A DNA stretch of 64,000 nt, from NCBI RefSeq assembly GCF_902167635.1, contig NZ_CABHMS010000002.1, positions 434,001 to 498,000 on the forward strand. The letters run 5' to 3'. The DNA is from Chitinophaga vietnamensis (GTDB lineage: Bacteria; Bacteroidota; Bacteroidia; Chitinophagales; Chitinophagaceae). A program made the position numbers and the translations under genes. How positions within the stretch are numbered: position 1 is the first letter of the stretch; every line of letters begins with the position of its first letter. A model generated the notes under the pieces. The model saw nothing but the letters and a program-made list of their open reading frames with translations, was not told where the DNA came from and ran no database searches. This document shows positions 18,114 to 27,421 of this stretch, in pieces.

Positions 18114-19607
18114 TTAGCGCTGGTTGGCGGGTACGCCGGCCGCCTGCGCGGATTGTGGTATCTGTACAACCCTGCGCGGATCATTGGCGCTGAGTGTGAT
18201 CACGGCGCCGTTGTTGTCGATATGGGTAACCGGCAGCTTGTAGCGCAGGATATCGAACCAGCGCAGCCCTTCCTGTAAAAATTCTACCCGCTTCATATCC
18301 AGCAGGGCATTGATCATGGCCTGTTTGGCATCTTGTGTTTTATAGAACTTCGTTGCTTTGGCAACGCTGAGGTCCTGCACGCCTTTGGAATAATTTTGCA
18401 CGCGGGTGGCGATGAAGCTATTCAGATCAGTGAGCGCCGCATCGTTGTTGCCCAGTTGTATATTGGCTTCGGCGCGGTTGAACAGCACTTCTTCTGCGGT
18501 GAGCAGCGGCACGAAAATATAGGGGTTACCAATATCGGCACTGGTATAAATAAATTTCTCCAGGAATTTACCAGCGCCGCGCCTGTTCGGATCTGAGCCC
18601 CAGTAGTAGGTGAGGTTAGCATAAGTCCAGGTACCGCCTGTTACATTGGGACTGTACAGCATCTGCTGAACGAGCGCCTGGTTCAGCCCGAACTGGTATC
18701 CGCGGTCGCCCCGCGCCCATACTGAGTTAGCGGTGGCAATGAGGAGATTGGCTTTCTCCTGTGAACTGGTATACATGTTCTGGTATTCATTGAGCGTATA
18801 GCCAGTATAGGCTGTATTGAGTTGCCTGATAAAGCTGTTGATCGTGCTGCCCGGAAACGCCTGGTTAGCATGCGCCAGCACTTTATCATATTGTTTCATG
18901 AAGAGATAGAAACGGGTGGCAAAGGCATGTGCAGCGGCTTTGGTGAAATGGAAGGCCGGTACTTTATAGGCGTTATCATCGAGCAAAGGAATGGCCGCGG
19001 TGATATCTTTATCGATCATATCATACACATACGCTACGGTCTTGCGCTCGTAATGCCTGAACAGCGTGGTTTCCGGGGAGGTCACATACGGTACGCCGGG
19101 ATCGTTGGCGGCAGTGGCCGGATCATAGGCTTTGGCGAAAAGACTTACCAGCATGAAGTGGTTGTAGGCGCGGGCCATCAGCGCCTCTCCTTTGTACGGC
19201 GTATAGCCGGCGGCGTTACCCGCCTTGTCGCAGGCATCGATGGCCTGGTTAGCCGCTGCGATGGCATAATAACAGGCTTGCCAGTACGAATCGGCAGAGC
19301 CCTGCGCATCGCTGGCGAAGTCGATATAGCGGTAAGGGTTTTCGTTGACGCGCAACTCGCCCACGGAGCTGGAAGCGGCGGATTGCCGGTTGCCGGAGTT
19401 GTCAGACATGCTTTCCATCAGCGTGATGTAATCCTGGTTGGGATAGGCGGCCGTGAGCAGCTGCGCTACCTTGTCGGGACTGTCGAGCTGCGTGCGGTTA
19501 TCCGGCGCCTGCTCCAGGTATTTTTTACAGCCGGATGTCATCGCCATACAGGCGCTGAGGCAAAGGGCTGTGAAGATCGTTTTTGTATGCAGCAAATTAT
19601 TTTTCAT
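18114..19607 (-). CDS. RagB/SusD family nutrient-uptake lipoprotein
   Basis: 497 residues from the preferred ATG at 19607. An in-frame ATG at 19628 would overlap the SusC stop and add MDYKKRE before the signal peptide, so I reject it. The lipoprotein signal ends MTSGC (C27), followed by KKYLEQAPDNRTQLDSPDKV, typical of SusD N-termini. TPR-like helices follow, with RAYNHFMLVSLFAKAYD and a C-terminal VEFLQEGLRWFDILRYKLP, both family signatures. SusD-type proteins cap the SusC barrel outside the cell and bind its substrate. It pairs with the SusC gene 10 bp upstream. Confidence 0.95.
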   Translation of the reverse strand: MKNNLLHTKTIFTALCLSACMAMTSGCKKYLEQAPDNRTQLDSPDKVAQLLTAAYPNQDYITLMESMSDNSGNRQSAASSSVGELRVNENPYRYIDFASDAQGSADSYWQACYYAIAAANQAIDACDKAGNAAGYTPYKGEALMARAYNHFMLVSLFAKAYDPATAANDPGVPYVTSPETTLFRHYERKTVAYVYDMIDKDITAAIPLLDDNAYKVPAFHFTKAAAHAFATRFYLFMKQYDKVLAHANQAFPGSTINSFIRQLNTAYTGYTLNEYQNMYTSSQEKANLLIATANSVWARGDRGYQFGLNQALVQQMLYSPNVTGGTWTYANLTYYWGSDPNRRGAGKFLEKFIYTSADIGNPYIFVPLLTAEEVLFNRAEANIQLGNNDAALTDLNSFIATRVQNYSKGVQDLSVAKATKFYKTQDAKQAMINALLDMKRVEFLQEGLRWFDILRYKLPVTHIDNNGAVITLSANDPRRVVQIPQSAQAAGVPANQR

Positions 19608-19617
19608 CTCTCGTTTT

Positions 19618-22600
19618 TTATAATCCAACTTTTAATGAGATCACTACTTGTCTTTGTAAGGGCTGTGCCACGCCGCCCGCATTGAAGAACTCGGGATCCT
19701 GGCCCTTCAGTTTTTTGTCGGCATAAAGGAGCCACAGGTTGGAGCCGGAGGCGGTGAGCGACAGGTTATTCAACCCGGTCCGTTTCAACAGGCTGGGCGA
19801 TAGTTGGTAAGTGAGCGCGATGTATTTCAATCTCACGAACCCGCCATCAGCCACTCTTGCAGAGGAGTAGTTGTAGTTGTTGTATGGATAGGCGCCACCC
19901 ATGCGGTAATTGGTGAGCGCATCGATGAGTGAAGGAATGTTGGTTTTGTTTTCATCTCCCGGCAGGGTCCATCTGTCGGTGAACTCGCGCGGTAAGGCAT
20001 CCAGGTCGGAATAGGTAGGCTTGAACACAGGCGTGAGCCTGATCTTGTTGCCGGCCTGGTAGGTAAACAGCACGTTCAGCGAAAGGGATTTGTACCGGAA
20101 GGTATTGGACAGGCCACCGGTGAGCGTAGGATCTACCGGCCCTTCGTAGACGAGGTATTTCGTTTCTACGTCTTGCAGGTTTACGCTGCGGTTGACCTGT
20201 CCTTTTTCGTCAACGAACAATGGAATGCCCGTCTGTGGCTCCAGACCTTTGTAGTTGAGCGAGAAGAGGCTGCTAACCGGATAACCTTCCTTGTTGCCGC
20301 CTTCTGCCACTACCTGGTTGAAGATGATGGGCGTATTTTTAGCATTGGTGATCTTGTTTTTATTATAACCGGTGGTGAGGTTCACGCGCCAGCCCCAATC
20401 CTTTCTGCGCACCGGCTCGCCGCCGATGGTTACTTCCACGCCATGAGAGGTCATATCGGCGTAGTTGGCTTGTTTGTATGTTTGTCCGCCGATACCGGAA
20501 GTTTTGATATCCGCGATCAGGTCAAAGCCATTCTTCTTGTATACATCCGTGATCAAAGTAAGGCGGTTATCAAAGAAGCCCGCATCGATACCGATGTTGC
20601 CGATGTATTGTTTTTCCCAGGTGAGGTCTGAGTTTTCGAGATCCTGTATGTAGATGCCAGATTCGATATCAGACGTTCTTGCACGGATGGTGTTGGCTGT
20701 TTTGAGCACAATAGACGAGTTGGTAGCAGCGCCCATCGTGGCATTGAGGCCATAGCTGCCGCGCAATTTGAGATAGGTCACTTTATCGACGTTCTTCAGG
20801 AATGCTTCCTGGTCGATGTTCCAGGCGCCGCTCACGCTCCAGGTGGGCAGCCAGCGTGCAGTGCTGGATTCGCCGAGTTGGTTGGAGCCGTCATAGCGGA
20901 GGGCTGCACCGAAATTATATTTTTTATCGAAGGTATAATCTGCTTTGCCGAAGAAAGCCACATAGCGGTCGTAGTTGTTGGACATGCCATAGTAGGGCAG
21001 GTTGGCTTCGATGTATTGTTTGATAATACGGTAATCGATCAGCGGCGTGCCGCCATAATCGTACTGGTAGCCATATCCGTAGTTATATGCTGTTTGACGG
21101 TTGGCATATTTCACTTCCTGTCCGGCGAGGATATTGATATCATGCCGGCCGAAGCTTTGGATATAGTTCACGCTGTTCCTGAAGTTATAGTTAGTGAGCG
21201 CATTTTGTGTGCGGTTGTAGAAGCCGCCAGCGGGCAGCACTACTTGCGGCAATGCGTTAGGGAAATCGGGATCGGAATACAGGAAGCGGTTGGCGTTGGC
21301 GATGGTAGCATTGTAATTCGCGCGGTAGGCCTGCGCTTTATTCGAATGTTCGGTTACAATATCTTCCTGTGTGGTTTGTGCATATCTCAATGCGCCGATG
21401 AAATCGTATTGCAGGTGATCGGTGATCTTCCAGCTGAGGTTACCTTGCAGTTTCACATCTATCACGCCCAGCTTGATCTTGTTGTTCTGTAGTTCGTTGA
21501 TGATATTGAACGGAGCAAAGTTGCGGGTGAAATATTCGAGGTTGCCTTTATCATCATATGCGGTGATAGTACGGTTGGTGCTCATCGCATAGTTGTAAGG
21601 GTTGATGTCGAAGTCGCGGCTCATTTTGCCGTAATACGCATCCTGTGTGCGGTTCACGGTGCCGGGCGCCTGCTGCTGCCTGACGGAGCCGGTAGCGATA
21701 AGGCTTCCACTGAGTTTATTGGTAAAGCGATAGGTATTTTGTGAGTTGAAGGTAAAACGTTTCACCTGGTCGGCGATAGTCCAGCCATTATCATTGTAGA
21801 AGCCGGCGGAGAAATAGCTCTGGAATTTATCAGAGCCGCCGGAGAGGCTGATGGTATGTTCCTGTATGAAAGAGTTCCTGAACAGGATATTGAACCAGTT
21901 GGTATTGGCGTGCGCATATTTCTCGAGGAAGGCCTGGCGCGCTTCCGGCGTGTTTTCCAGCGCAAATTTGCCGGTGGCGGGATCTACCTGTTGCAAGAGA
22001 TCATACATCTTGCCGAATACGCCTTTATCTGGTGCGTTGCCGATATTGGAGAGATTGAAAAGCCCTTTTCTGTACATCTCCGAGAACACCGACATCTGTT
22101 CGGCGGAGTTCATGATATTGAAATTATTGTAGCTGGGGCGGAGCTGTGAGCTGAAAGTGCCGACGTAGTTGGTTTGCAGCTTGCCTGCGCGGCCTTTCTT
22201 GGTGGTGATCACCACTACGCCGTTCATGGCCCTGGCGCCGTACATGGAGGTGGCGGCGGCGTCTTTGAGGATGTAGATATCTTCCACATCGTTCATGTTA
22301 AGACCAGCTACGGAAGATGCCAGCAGGGTAGAAGGATCGCCGCTGGACAGCTGGTCGTTGGATACGTCGATCACGTCTTCCAGCACGATACCGTCTACCA
22401 CCCACAGTGGCTTGTTGGCGCCGGTGAGAGAGGTAGCGCCCCTGATGCGCAGTTTGGGAGCAGAGCCGAAGGTGCCCGATACGTTCTGTACGGAAACGCC
22501 GGCGGCGCGGCCTTCCAGCATGCGGCTGATATCGGTGGCGCCATCCATTTTAATATCGTCTGCTTTCAGTTTCACGGCGGCGCCGGAGAATTTTGTTTTG

Positions 22601-23274
22601 TCGATCTGCTGGTAGCCGGTAACGATCACTTCGTTCAGCCCTTTGGTGGCGGGCGTCATGGTGATGTTGAGCGTATGGGTATTGCCGACGGCCTTCTCCA
22701 GCGTATTATAGCCGATGAAGGTGAAGCTGAGTTTATCTTCGGGGTCGGTGTTGATGCTATAGCTGCCGTTGTTGGCGGTAACGGCGTTCTTCTTGCTGCG
22801 TGCAGCGCGGATAATGACGCCGGGCATAGGCTGTCCTTTTTCATCCGTGACGAGGCCCGATACGGTGATGGTAGTATCGATGGCAGCATGCGCTGAAGGC
22901 GGCTGCTCCATGATGATGATATTTTTCTCTACCAGCTTGTAGGTCAGGGGCTGATCTTTCAAAGCTGCGTCCATGGCTTCTTTGAGCGAGGCCTTTTTCA
23001 GGGTCACGGCTATTTTGCTGTCGCTGTCGCTGAGGCGGTTGCTGGCATCGCCGCTGAACAGGAGCAGGTAGCCCGATTGTTTCGAGATCTCTCCCAACAC
23101 TTTTTTCAGGGAGGTATTGTTGACAGACAGGGATATCTGTTGGGACAGTGCAGTAGCGCTGAGCTGCATGCAACCGACAAACATCAGAAAGGCAATCATT
23201 CTCATTACCACAAAGATTTTGGTCAATAGGCGCCCCGTTTGCCGCGGGGGCATACCATCTGGTTTAAAAAGCAT
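19618..23274 (-). CDS. SusC/RagA TonB-linked outer-membrane transporter with STN domain
   Basis: 1218 residues. After an N-terminal extension and signal peptide (hydrophobic run MIAFLMFVGCMQLSATALS), an STN secretin/TonB N-terminal domain covers about residues 46-120. Then follow a carboxypeptidase-regulatory-like fold (VSGLVTDEKGQPMPGVIIRA), a plug (VIVTGYQQIDKTKFSGA ... MNDVEDIYILKDAAATSMYG) and a long beta-barrel. The STN domain is the part that signals to a FecR-type anti-sigma factor, fitting the fecR and sigma genes directly upstream in the operon. M1, M8 or M24 could be the true start; I kept the first. The substrate is unknown. Confidence 0.95.
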   Translation of the reverse strand: MLFKPDGMPPRQTGRLLTKIFVVMRMIAFLMFVGCMQLSATALSQQISLSVNNTSLKKVLGEISKQSGYLLLFSGDASNRLSDSDSKIAVTLKKASLKEAMDAALKDQPLTYKLVEKNIIIMEQPPSAHAAIDTTITVSGLVTDEKGQPMPGVIIRAARSKKNAVTANNGSYSINTDPEDKLSFTFIGYNTLEKAVGNTHTLNITMTPATKGLNEVIVTGYQQIDKTKFSGAAVKLKADDIKMDGATDISRMLEGRAAGVSVQNVSGTFGSAPKLRIRGATSLTGANKPLWVVDGIVLEDVIDVSNDQLSSGDPSTLLASSVAGLNMNDVEDIYILKDAAATSMYGARAMNGVVVITTKKGRAGKLQTNYVGTFSSQLRPSYNNFNIMNSAEQMSVFSEMYRKGLFNLSNIGNAPDKGVFGKMYDLLQQVDPATGKFALENTPEARQAFLEKYAHANTNWFNILFRNSFIQEHTISLSGGSDKFQSYFSAGFYNDNGWTIADQVKRFTFNSQNTYRFTNKLSGSLIATGSVRQQQAPGTVNRTQDAYYGKMSRDFDINPYNYAMSTNRTITAYDDKGNLEYFTRNFAPFNIINELQNNKIKLGVIDVKLQGNLSWKITDHLQYDFIGALRYAQTTQEDIVTEHSNKAQAYRANYNATIANANRFLYSDPDFPNALPQVVLPAGGFYNRTQNALTNYNFRNSVNYIQSFGRHDINILAGQEVKYANRQTAYNYGYGYQYDYGGTPLIDYRIIKQYIEANLPYYGMSNNYDRYVAFFGKADYTFDKKYNFGAALRYDGSNQLGESSTARWLPTWSVSGAWNIDQEAFLKNVDKVTYLKLRGSYGLNATMGAATNSSIVLKTANTIRARTSDIESGIYIQDLENSDLTWEKQYIGNIGIDAGFFDNRLTLITDVYKKNGFDLIADIKTSGIGGQTYKQANYADMTSHGVEVTIGGEPVRRKDWGWRVNLTTGYNKNKITNAKNTPIIFNQVVAEGGNKEGYPVSSLFSLNYKGLEPQTGIPLFVDEKGQVNRSVNLQDVETKYLVYEGPVDPTLTGGLSNTFRYKSLSLNVLFTYQAGNKIRLTPVFKPTYSDLDALPREFTDRWTLPGDENKTNIPSLIDALTNYRMGGAYPYNNYNYSSARVADGGFVRLKYIALTYQLSPSLLKRTGLNNLSLTASGSNLWLLYADKKLKGQDPEFFNAGGVAQPLQRQVVISLKVGL

Positions 23275-23460
23275 ACATTTGTGTTGTTTAGGTTAGTTCC
23301 GATAATCTGAGTACAAGGATTTCAGGCATGACCTGGACGCTGCCGGGGATGCTGCGAACATCTCCGGTTTATTTTTGCCCACCTGTGATTTTTCTTTTAC
23401 GTGTTACTGTTCTATTCTTTCATTATAGCGATTTAGTTGATGACGCGTGTAACAGGATGT

Positions 23461-24627
23461 TTACTGTTTGATGATCAGCTTTTTTCCTTCCAGGCTGAAA
23501 TGCAGGCCGGTGGCGCTGAGTACGGCCAGCGTCTGTTCCAGGCTATAGTTGCGGTATAGCTCTCCTGAAAATTTTTTGGTGATGGTTCCCTCGTATTGTA
23601 CGTCGATGTCATACCAGCGGGCGAGTTGCCGCATGGCGGTGCTGATGTCTTCATTTCTGAAGAAGAAGATTCCGTTTCGCCAGGCGGTTTCTTCGTCGGT
23701 GTTAACATTGTTGACGCTCAGGCGGCTGTATTGGTCCAGCACGGCCTGTTCGCCGGGTTTGAGCACGAGGCTGTTGCGTTGATGGCTAACGCGTACGGCG
23801 CCATCTACCAGGGTGGTGCGGATGGCTTGTTCATCCTGGTAGGCCATGATGTTGAATCGGGTGCCGAGTACATCTACCTGCATGTTGTTGACCTGTACCT
23901 GGAAAGGCTTGCCGGGATCGGGCGCAATATCGAAATAGGCCTCGCCCAGCAGCCTCACCTGGCGCTTGTTTCCGTGAAACGATGCGGGGAACTCCAGTAT
24001 GGAGCCGGAGTTGAGCCACACTTTGGAACCATCGGCAAGCGTCAGCTGATAGTGGGTGCCTTTGGGAACCGAAAGCGTGTTCATCGCAGTGGCAGTGAGG
24101 GTATCATTGCCTTGTTGTTCATAATACAATTCACCATTCTTCGTGTGTATGTTCACGTTACCTTGCCGGCCTATCGCCGCAAACGCGCTGCTGTCGAGCG
24201 GTACCACTACACCGTTGGATAATTGCAGGGTGGCTTGCGCATAGGTATGACCACGGGAGGCATGATGTGCCATGCCGCTATGGCCTGGCGGACCTTGCAG
24301 AAACAGGGCGCCACCTGCTGCCAGCAGTAAGCCGGTGATTGCCGCAGCGATGGCATATCGTTTCCATTTTATGATGGGTGGATGAATGTTGGTTACAGGC
24401 GCTTGCTGTATCTGTTGCAGCAACCGGTCGAGTTGTGCCTGCTGCTCGGCGGCCGTCCATCCGGATGCCTGGCCTGTACCCGTTTTCAGGGTATGCAGCA
24501 GATCCTCTTTCAGGTAGCTGTCGTACTGCCCGCTGGCCACCAGCTGCATAAAGCGCTGGTGGCTGGCATCATCCAGCTGGCCCGACTTAAAGGCCTGTAA
24601 TAATAGAAGAAACTCCTGTTCTGACAT
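23461..24627 (-). CDS. FecR-family anti-sigma factor
   Basis: 388 residues. The cytoplasmic N-terminus (1-90) would bind the sigma factor. One membrane segment runs at residues 91-110 (YAIAAAITGLLLAAGGALFL). The periplasmic FecR domain has VPKGTHYQLTLADGSKVWLN and GEAYFDIAPDPGKPFQV. A C-terminal domain of DUF4974 type carries FFFRNEDISTAMRQLARWYD and ends LIIKQ. It transmits the signal from the STN domain of the SusC transporter to the ECF sigma factor encoded 96 bp upstream. The order sigma-FecR-SusC-SusD is the standard Bacteroidota trans-envelope cascade. Confidence 0.95.
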   Translation of the reverse strand: MSEQEFLLLLQAFKSGQLDDASHQRFMQLVASGQYDSYLKEDLLHTLKTGTGQASGWTAAEQQAQLDRLLQQIQQAPVTNIHPPIIKWKRYAIAAAITGLLLAAGGALFLQGPPGHSGMAHHASRGHTYAQATLQLSNGVVVPLDSSAFAAIGRQGNVNIHTKNGELYYEQQGNDTLTATAMNTLSVPKGTHYQLTLADGSKVWLNSGSILEFPASFHGNKRQVRLLGEAYFDIAPDPGKPFQVQVNNMQVDVLGTRFNIMAYQDEQAIRTTLVDGAVRVSHQRNSLVLKPGEQAVLDQYSRLSVNNVNTDEETAWRNGIFFFRNEDISTAMRQLARWYDIDVQYEGTITKKFSGELYRNYSLEQTLAVLSATGLHFSLEGKKLIIKQ

Positions 24628-24723
24628 AGTTTATGAATATACGTCCGGCGATGGTTGATATAGTAAAGACGTTCAGGAAGAAGGGGAGGACCACTCTTGC
24701 TAAAAAAAAATTTCCGGGGGAGA

Positions 24724-25281
24724 TCAATCGGTATTCGCTTGCAGGAAAAGCCGGATGTAACGCAGGGCGCGTATCATCTGGTTCCTGACGGTAAGGGAGG
24801 AGATATGCAGCTGGGAGGCTATTTCAGCATAGCTGTGGCCTTCTTCTTTCGCCAGCTGGTAGATACGTTTGCGCTGCGGCGGCAAACTGGCCACAGCAGA
24901 TTGCAGCAGCTGGCTGTACTGGCGCTCCCGTAACGGGTGATCGGTATTATCTATCGCATCGGTTTGCAGTTGCCGCATATTGTCATAGGCCGCCGCCTCT
25001 TTGGCCGCCTTTCTCAGCTGATCAAAAATAATGTTGCGGGCAATAATAAAGAGGTAATCCTGTAGTTTTTTAATTTCAGAGAGGGCGCTGCGCTTTTCCC
25101 ATATACGCGAAAATACCTCCTGTACCACCTCATGCGCCAGCGAACGCTCCTTCAGGTATAGCATGGCGGCATCAAAAACCTGATGACTATAGTGCAGGTA
25201 AATAGATGTGAAAGCTTCGGCATCTCCACTTGCAACAGATTTTAACAATATATGCTCATTATGTAACGGGATCCTTTCCAA
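24724..25281 (-). CDS. ECF RNA polymerase sigma-70 factor (FecI-like)
   Basis: 185 residues. Region 2 includes EAFTSIYLHYSHQVFDAAML and LQDYLFIIARNIIFDQLRK. Region 4 includes LPPQRKRIYQLAKEEGHSYAEIA with helix-turn-helix SQLHISSLTVRNQMIRALRY. It belongs to the short ECF sigma factors paired with FecR in Bacteroidota and should switch on the downstream SusCD import genes. The only usable start in frame is TTG at 25281: a TAG lies four codons upstream and the first in-frame ATG falls deep inside region 2. A non-ATG start may keep its level low. Confidence 0.92.
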   Translation of the reverse strand: MERIPLHNEHILLKSVASGDAEAFTSIYLHYSHQVFDAAMLYLKERSLAHEVVQEVFSRIWEKRSALSEIKKLQDYLFIIARNIIFDQLRKAAKEAAAYDNMRQLQTDAIDNTDHPLRERQYSQLLQSAVASLPPQRKRIYQLAKEEGHSYAEIASQLHISSLTVRNQMIRALRYIRLFLQANTD

Positions 25282-25341
25282 TACGCATCGCTATGATGCA
25301 ACAAAATAGAAATTTTTTGGATAATCGGGCAGATTTTTTTG

Positions 25342-25594
25342 GCGTAGGTTGTCTTAGCTCAGGATTATAGTGATTGAAAGGATTACCAGGATTTTTTTTA
25401 TCAGGATTAAGAAAGATTAAAAAATATTGACGGGAAGATATTAGCGATGGTAGCCCTTGAAGCGCTCAAAGCGCTTCAAGGGCTGGAACCTCGTTGATCT
25501 TCTCGTCAATATTTTTTAATCTTTCTTAATCCTGATAAAAAAAATCCTGGTAATCCTTTCAATCACTATAATCCTGAGCTAAGACAGCCTACGC
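25342..25594. repeat. 253-bp inverted-repeat element with 98-nt arms
   Basis: The left arm 25342-25439 and right arm 25497-25594 are reverse complements with only two mismatches seen, separated by a 57-nt centre. The right arm runs into the stop codon of the upstream gene. The centre carries its own perfect hairpin (25452-25484). There is no ORF and no transposase. It fits a miniature (MITE-like) element or a giant terminator between the secreted-protein gene and the sigma-factor gene. No target-site duplication was recognised. Confidence 0.85.
25452..25484. terminator. perfect 14-bp hairpin at the centre of the inverted repeat
   Basis: AGCCCTTGAAGCGC (25452-25465), loop TCAAA, GCGCTTCAAGGGCT (25471-25484). 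GC-rich and perfect, lying inside the larger inverted repeat. It could terminate transcripts from either side, but no adjacent T-run is present, so the terminator role is uncertain. Confidence 0.45.
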
Positions 25595-26451
25595 TATCTA
25601 TATAATGGTGTCCGCTTCATCAGGAAGTTGATGTAGCCTTTCCAGATATCATCTTCAAATGTGAGTTCGGGGCCGAGGTCCAGTGGTTTAACGCGGCGCT
25701 GATACACCAGGCTGCCATCATTTTTGTAAACAGATACCTGTGCACTGATATTATAAGCGTCTTTATCGCTGGCGGTGGTGGTTACGGAGCTGTTGGAGCG
25801 GTCGCGCTCTGCGCTGGTGGTGGAGGTTTGCTGCCGTTCCTTAAAGGTTTTAAAAAGATCGAACATCAATATATATTCTGCGCCGGTCTTTTGCGCCAGT
25901 GATGCAATATCATAGCTGTTGATGGAGGTAGGGTCGATGCCGGCGCCACGGAGGCGCGCATTCACTACGCGTATATCCATGGGCGTTACCTTCATACGTT
26001 TCTGGTATTTGCGGATGAAGTCGGAGATATGCGATTGCGCCAGGTCGCTGAGGTCTTTGCGGTAAGCGCCTTCCTGTGTGAAATAGGGCGGCATGATGGC
26101 TACCGTGCCTGGTGTAACAGGGGGTACATCATTACTGGCAGGGGCGGGCTTTTCGGCCGCAGTGCCATTGTTGGCAGGTGCGGTGGCCGGCGCTGCATCC
26201 GATTTATTTTTGTTGAACTGCTGTTCGCGGCCGCTGGCAAAAACAATGCGGTTGATCTCACTGGTAGGCACTACATTTTCTACCGTCTCGCCCGGATAGC
26301 GGAAGCTGATAGAGCTGTTGGATACTTTGAATACTTGTACTTTAAGGATATCGCCATTTGTTTTAATGACCATATCCGTTTTGGCGTTGTTTTGTGCGCA
26401 GGCGAAGATAGCCAGCAGCAGCGAGAAGCAAAGGGCTGTGATATGTTTCAT
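25594..26451 (-). CDS. secreted protein of unknown function
   Basis: 285 residues from the ATG at 26451, chosen because a signal peptide (MKHITALCFSLLLAIFACAQ) begins exactly there; an upstream in-frame ATG at 26577 would bury it. Cleavage after ACA or lipidation at the Cys are both possible. Residues about 25-80 (DMVIKTNGDILKVQVFKVS ... PTSEINRIVFASG) form a small beta module common in Bacteroidota exported proteins. An Ala/Pro-rich linker follows. The C-terminal domain (TVAIMPPYFTQEGAYRKDLS ... GAEYILMFDLFK) is reminiscent of lipoproteins that assemble at the envelope, but I cannot name its family. The inverted repeat separates it from the sigma-FecR-SusCD genes. Confidence 0.75.
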   Translation of the reverse strand: MKHITALCFSLLLAIFACAQNNAKTDMVIKTNGDILKVQVFKVSNSSISFRYPGETVENVVPTSEINRIVFASGREQQFNKNKSDAAPATAPANNGTAAEKPAPASNDVPPVTPGTVAIMPPYFTQEGAYRKDLSDLAQSHISDFIRKYQKRMKVTPMDIRVVNARLRGAGIDPTSINSYDIASLAQKTGAEYILMFDLFKTFKERQQTSTTSAERDRSNSSVTTTASDKDAYNISAQVSVYKNDGSLVYQRRVKPLDLGPELTFEDDIWKGYINFLMKRTPLYR

Positions 26452-26877
26452 ATGAAGAACGGGTTTGTACAGAGGACTTTGAAGATGGTTTCCGGCGTTG
26501 ATGTTTAAATCGTGAGCAAAGTAAACAGATATCATCCAGCTAAAAAAATTTTTTCGGGTATTTTGCCTGTATTCCACTGCTGACGTGTTTTAGCAGTGAT
26601 ACGCCAAAAGTGTTGTTGTCACACATGTTTAGTATTATTGTATGATATGTTAGTGATACTAATTATGAAATGCTTCTTAATATTTTCTTAATGACCTTGC
26701 GGCTTGTAAATTTGGTTATATCCTGTTTTTTATTTTATTTTGATTCCAGATTGTTCGAAATACACGGAAACCGAACATTCGCTTACTGACTGCCAAGTTA
26801 ATCCACCATAACTCAAAGTAGACCATGCCCCACGTGATGATAGTCAGTGCTCAAGTTTAGGACAGGGAAAAATTAGG

Positions 26878-26898
26878 ATAGTATACACGGAATACTAT
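26878..26898. promoter_or_regulatory. operator-like dyad ATAGTAT-N7-ATACTAT
   Basis: A perfect 7-bp inverted repeat (26878-26884 and 26892-26898) with a 7-nt spacer, in AT-rich intergenic DNA about 620 bp before the lipopeptide operon. Size and spacing suit a dimeric repressor site. No regulator is known for it; the MarR protein encoded in this window is one candidate. Confidence 0.35.
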
Positions 26899-26944
26899 GT
26901 TAGAATTTAATCTATCTGTTTTCATTTAACAAAAGACTTTTATC

Positions 26945-27042
26945 ATGAAACCCTTTGTACGCTGTTGCTGTTAGTTTCGCTTTTGATTTTCCCCCGGATC
27001 TATGATAATACGTGCTGTAAAGGCATTGCGCTTTTGCAGTAG
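26945..27042 (+). pseudogene. possible frameshifted remnant of a signal-peptide coding start
   Basis: ATG at 26945 opens MKPFVR and then stops after three cysteines. A single -1 shift at 26962 instead gives LLLLVSLLIFPRIYDN and continues to a TAG ending at 27042. The joined sequence looks like a normal Sec signal peptide. No downstream body of a gene was recognised. It may be the decayed start of a lost gene or chance. Confidence 0.25.
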
Positions 27043-27421
27043 TGTAAATTTTTCATGGCATTGCTGTCTGCCGTACGCAATCGCTATGCCGCTATGGAGT
27101 AGTGTAACTGTCGAAATGTGCGCTCAACGATTATTATAGAACTGTCAAGAATGCCCTTAAAAAACGAACGATAGAGCCTTTTACAACATAACAGAGATAT
27201 GAAAATCCGGATAGTAAATGTATACGTCGTGAAGCATAAAACGTGTAGTATGCCTAGCTGTCTTTGTGACCCACCGCCAGTCAATCTCTGCATTTATATA
27301 TCGAGCAGATCGTTTGCCCCGCCTTCGGTGTTGGTGGAACATTGCCGTTGTGCGTGGTGATTTCAAACGTGTGCTATAACCCGTGCTGCGACTGCGAAAG
27401 CCGCGGCCAGGGAGGTGCTTG

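Noticed and set aside
25342-25594. Insertion sequence
   Set aside because: Arms are typical of a repeat element but there is no transposase ORF and no evident target duplication; kept as an inverted-repeat or MITE-like element.
27084-27366. Two overlapping short open frames on the minus strand in the leader region
   Set aside because: No conserved features, no signal peptide, poor start contexts; treated as non-coding leader DNA.
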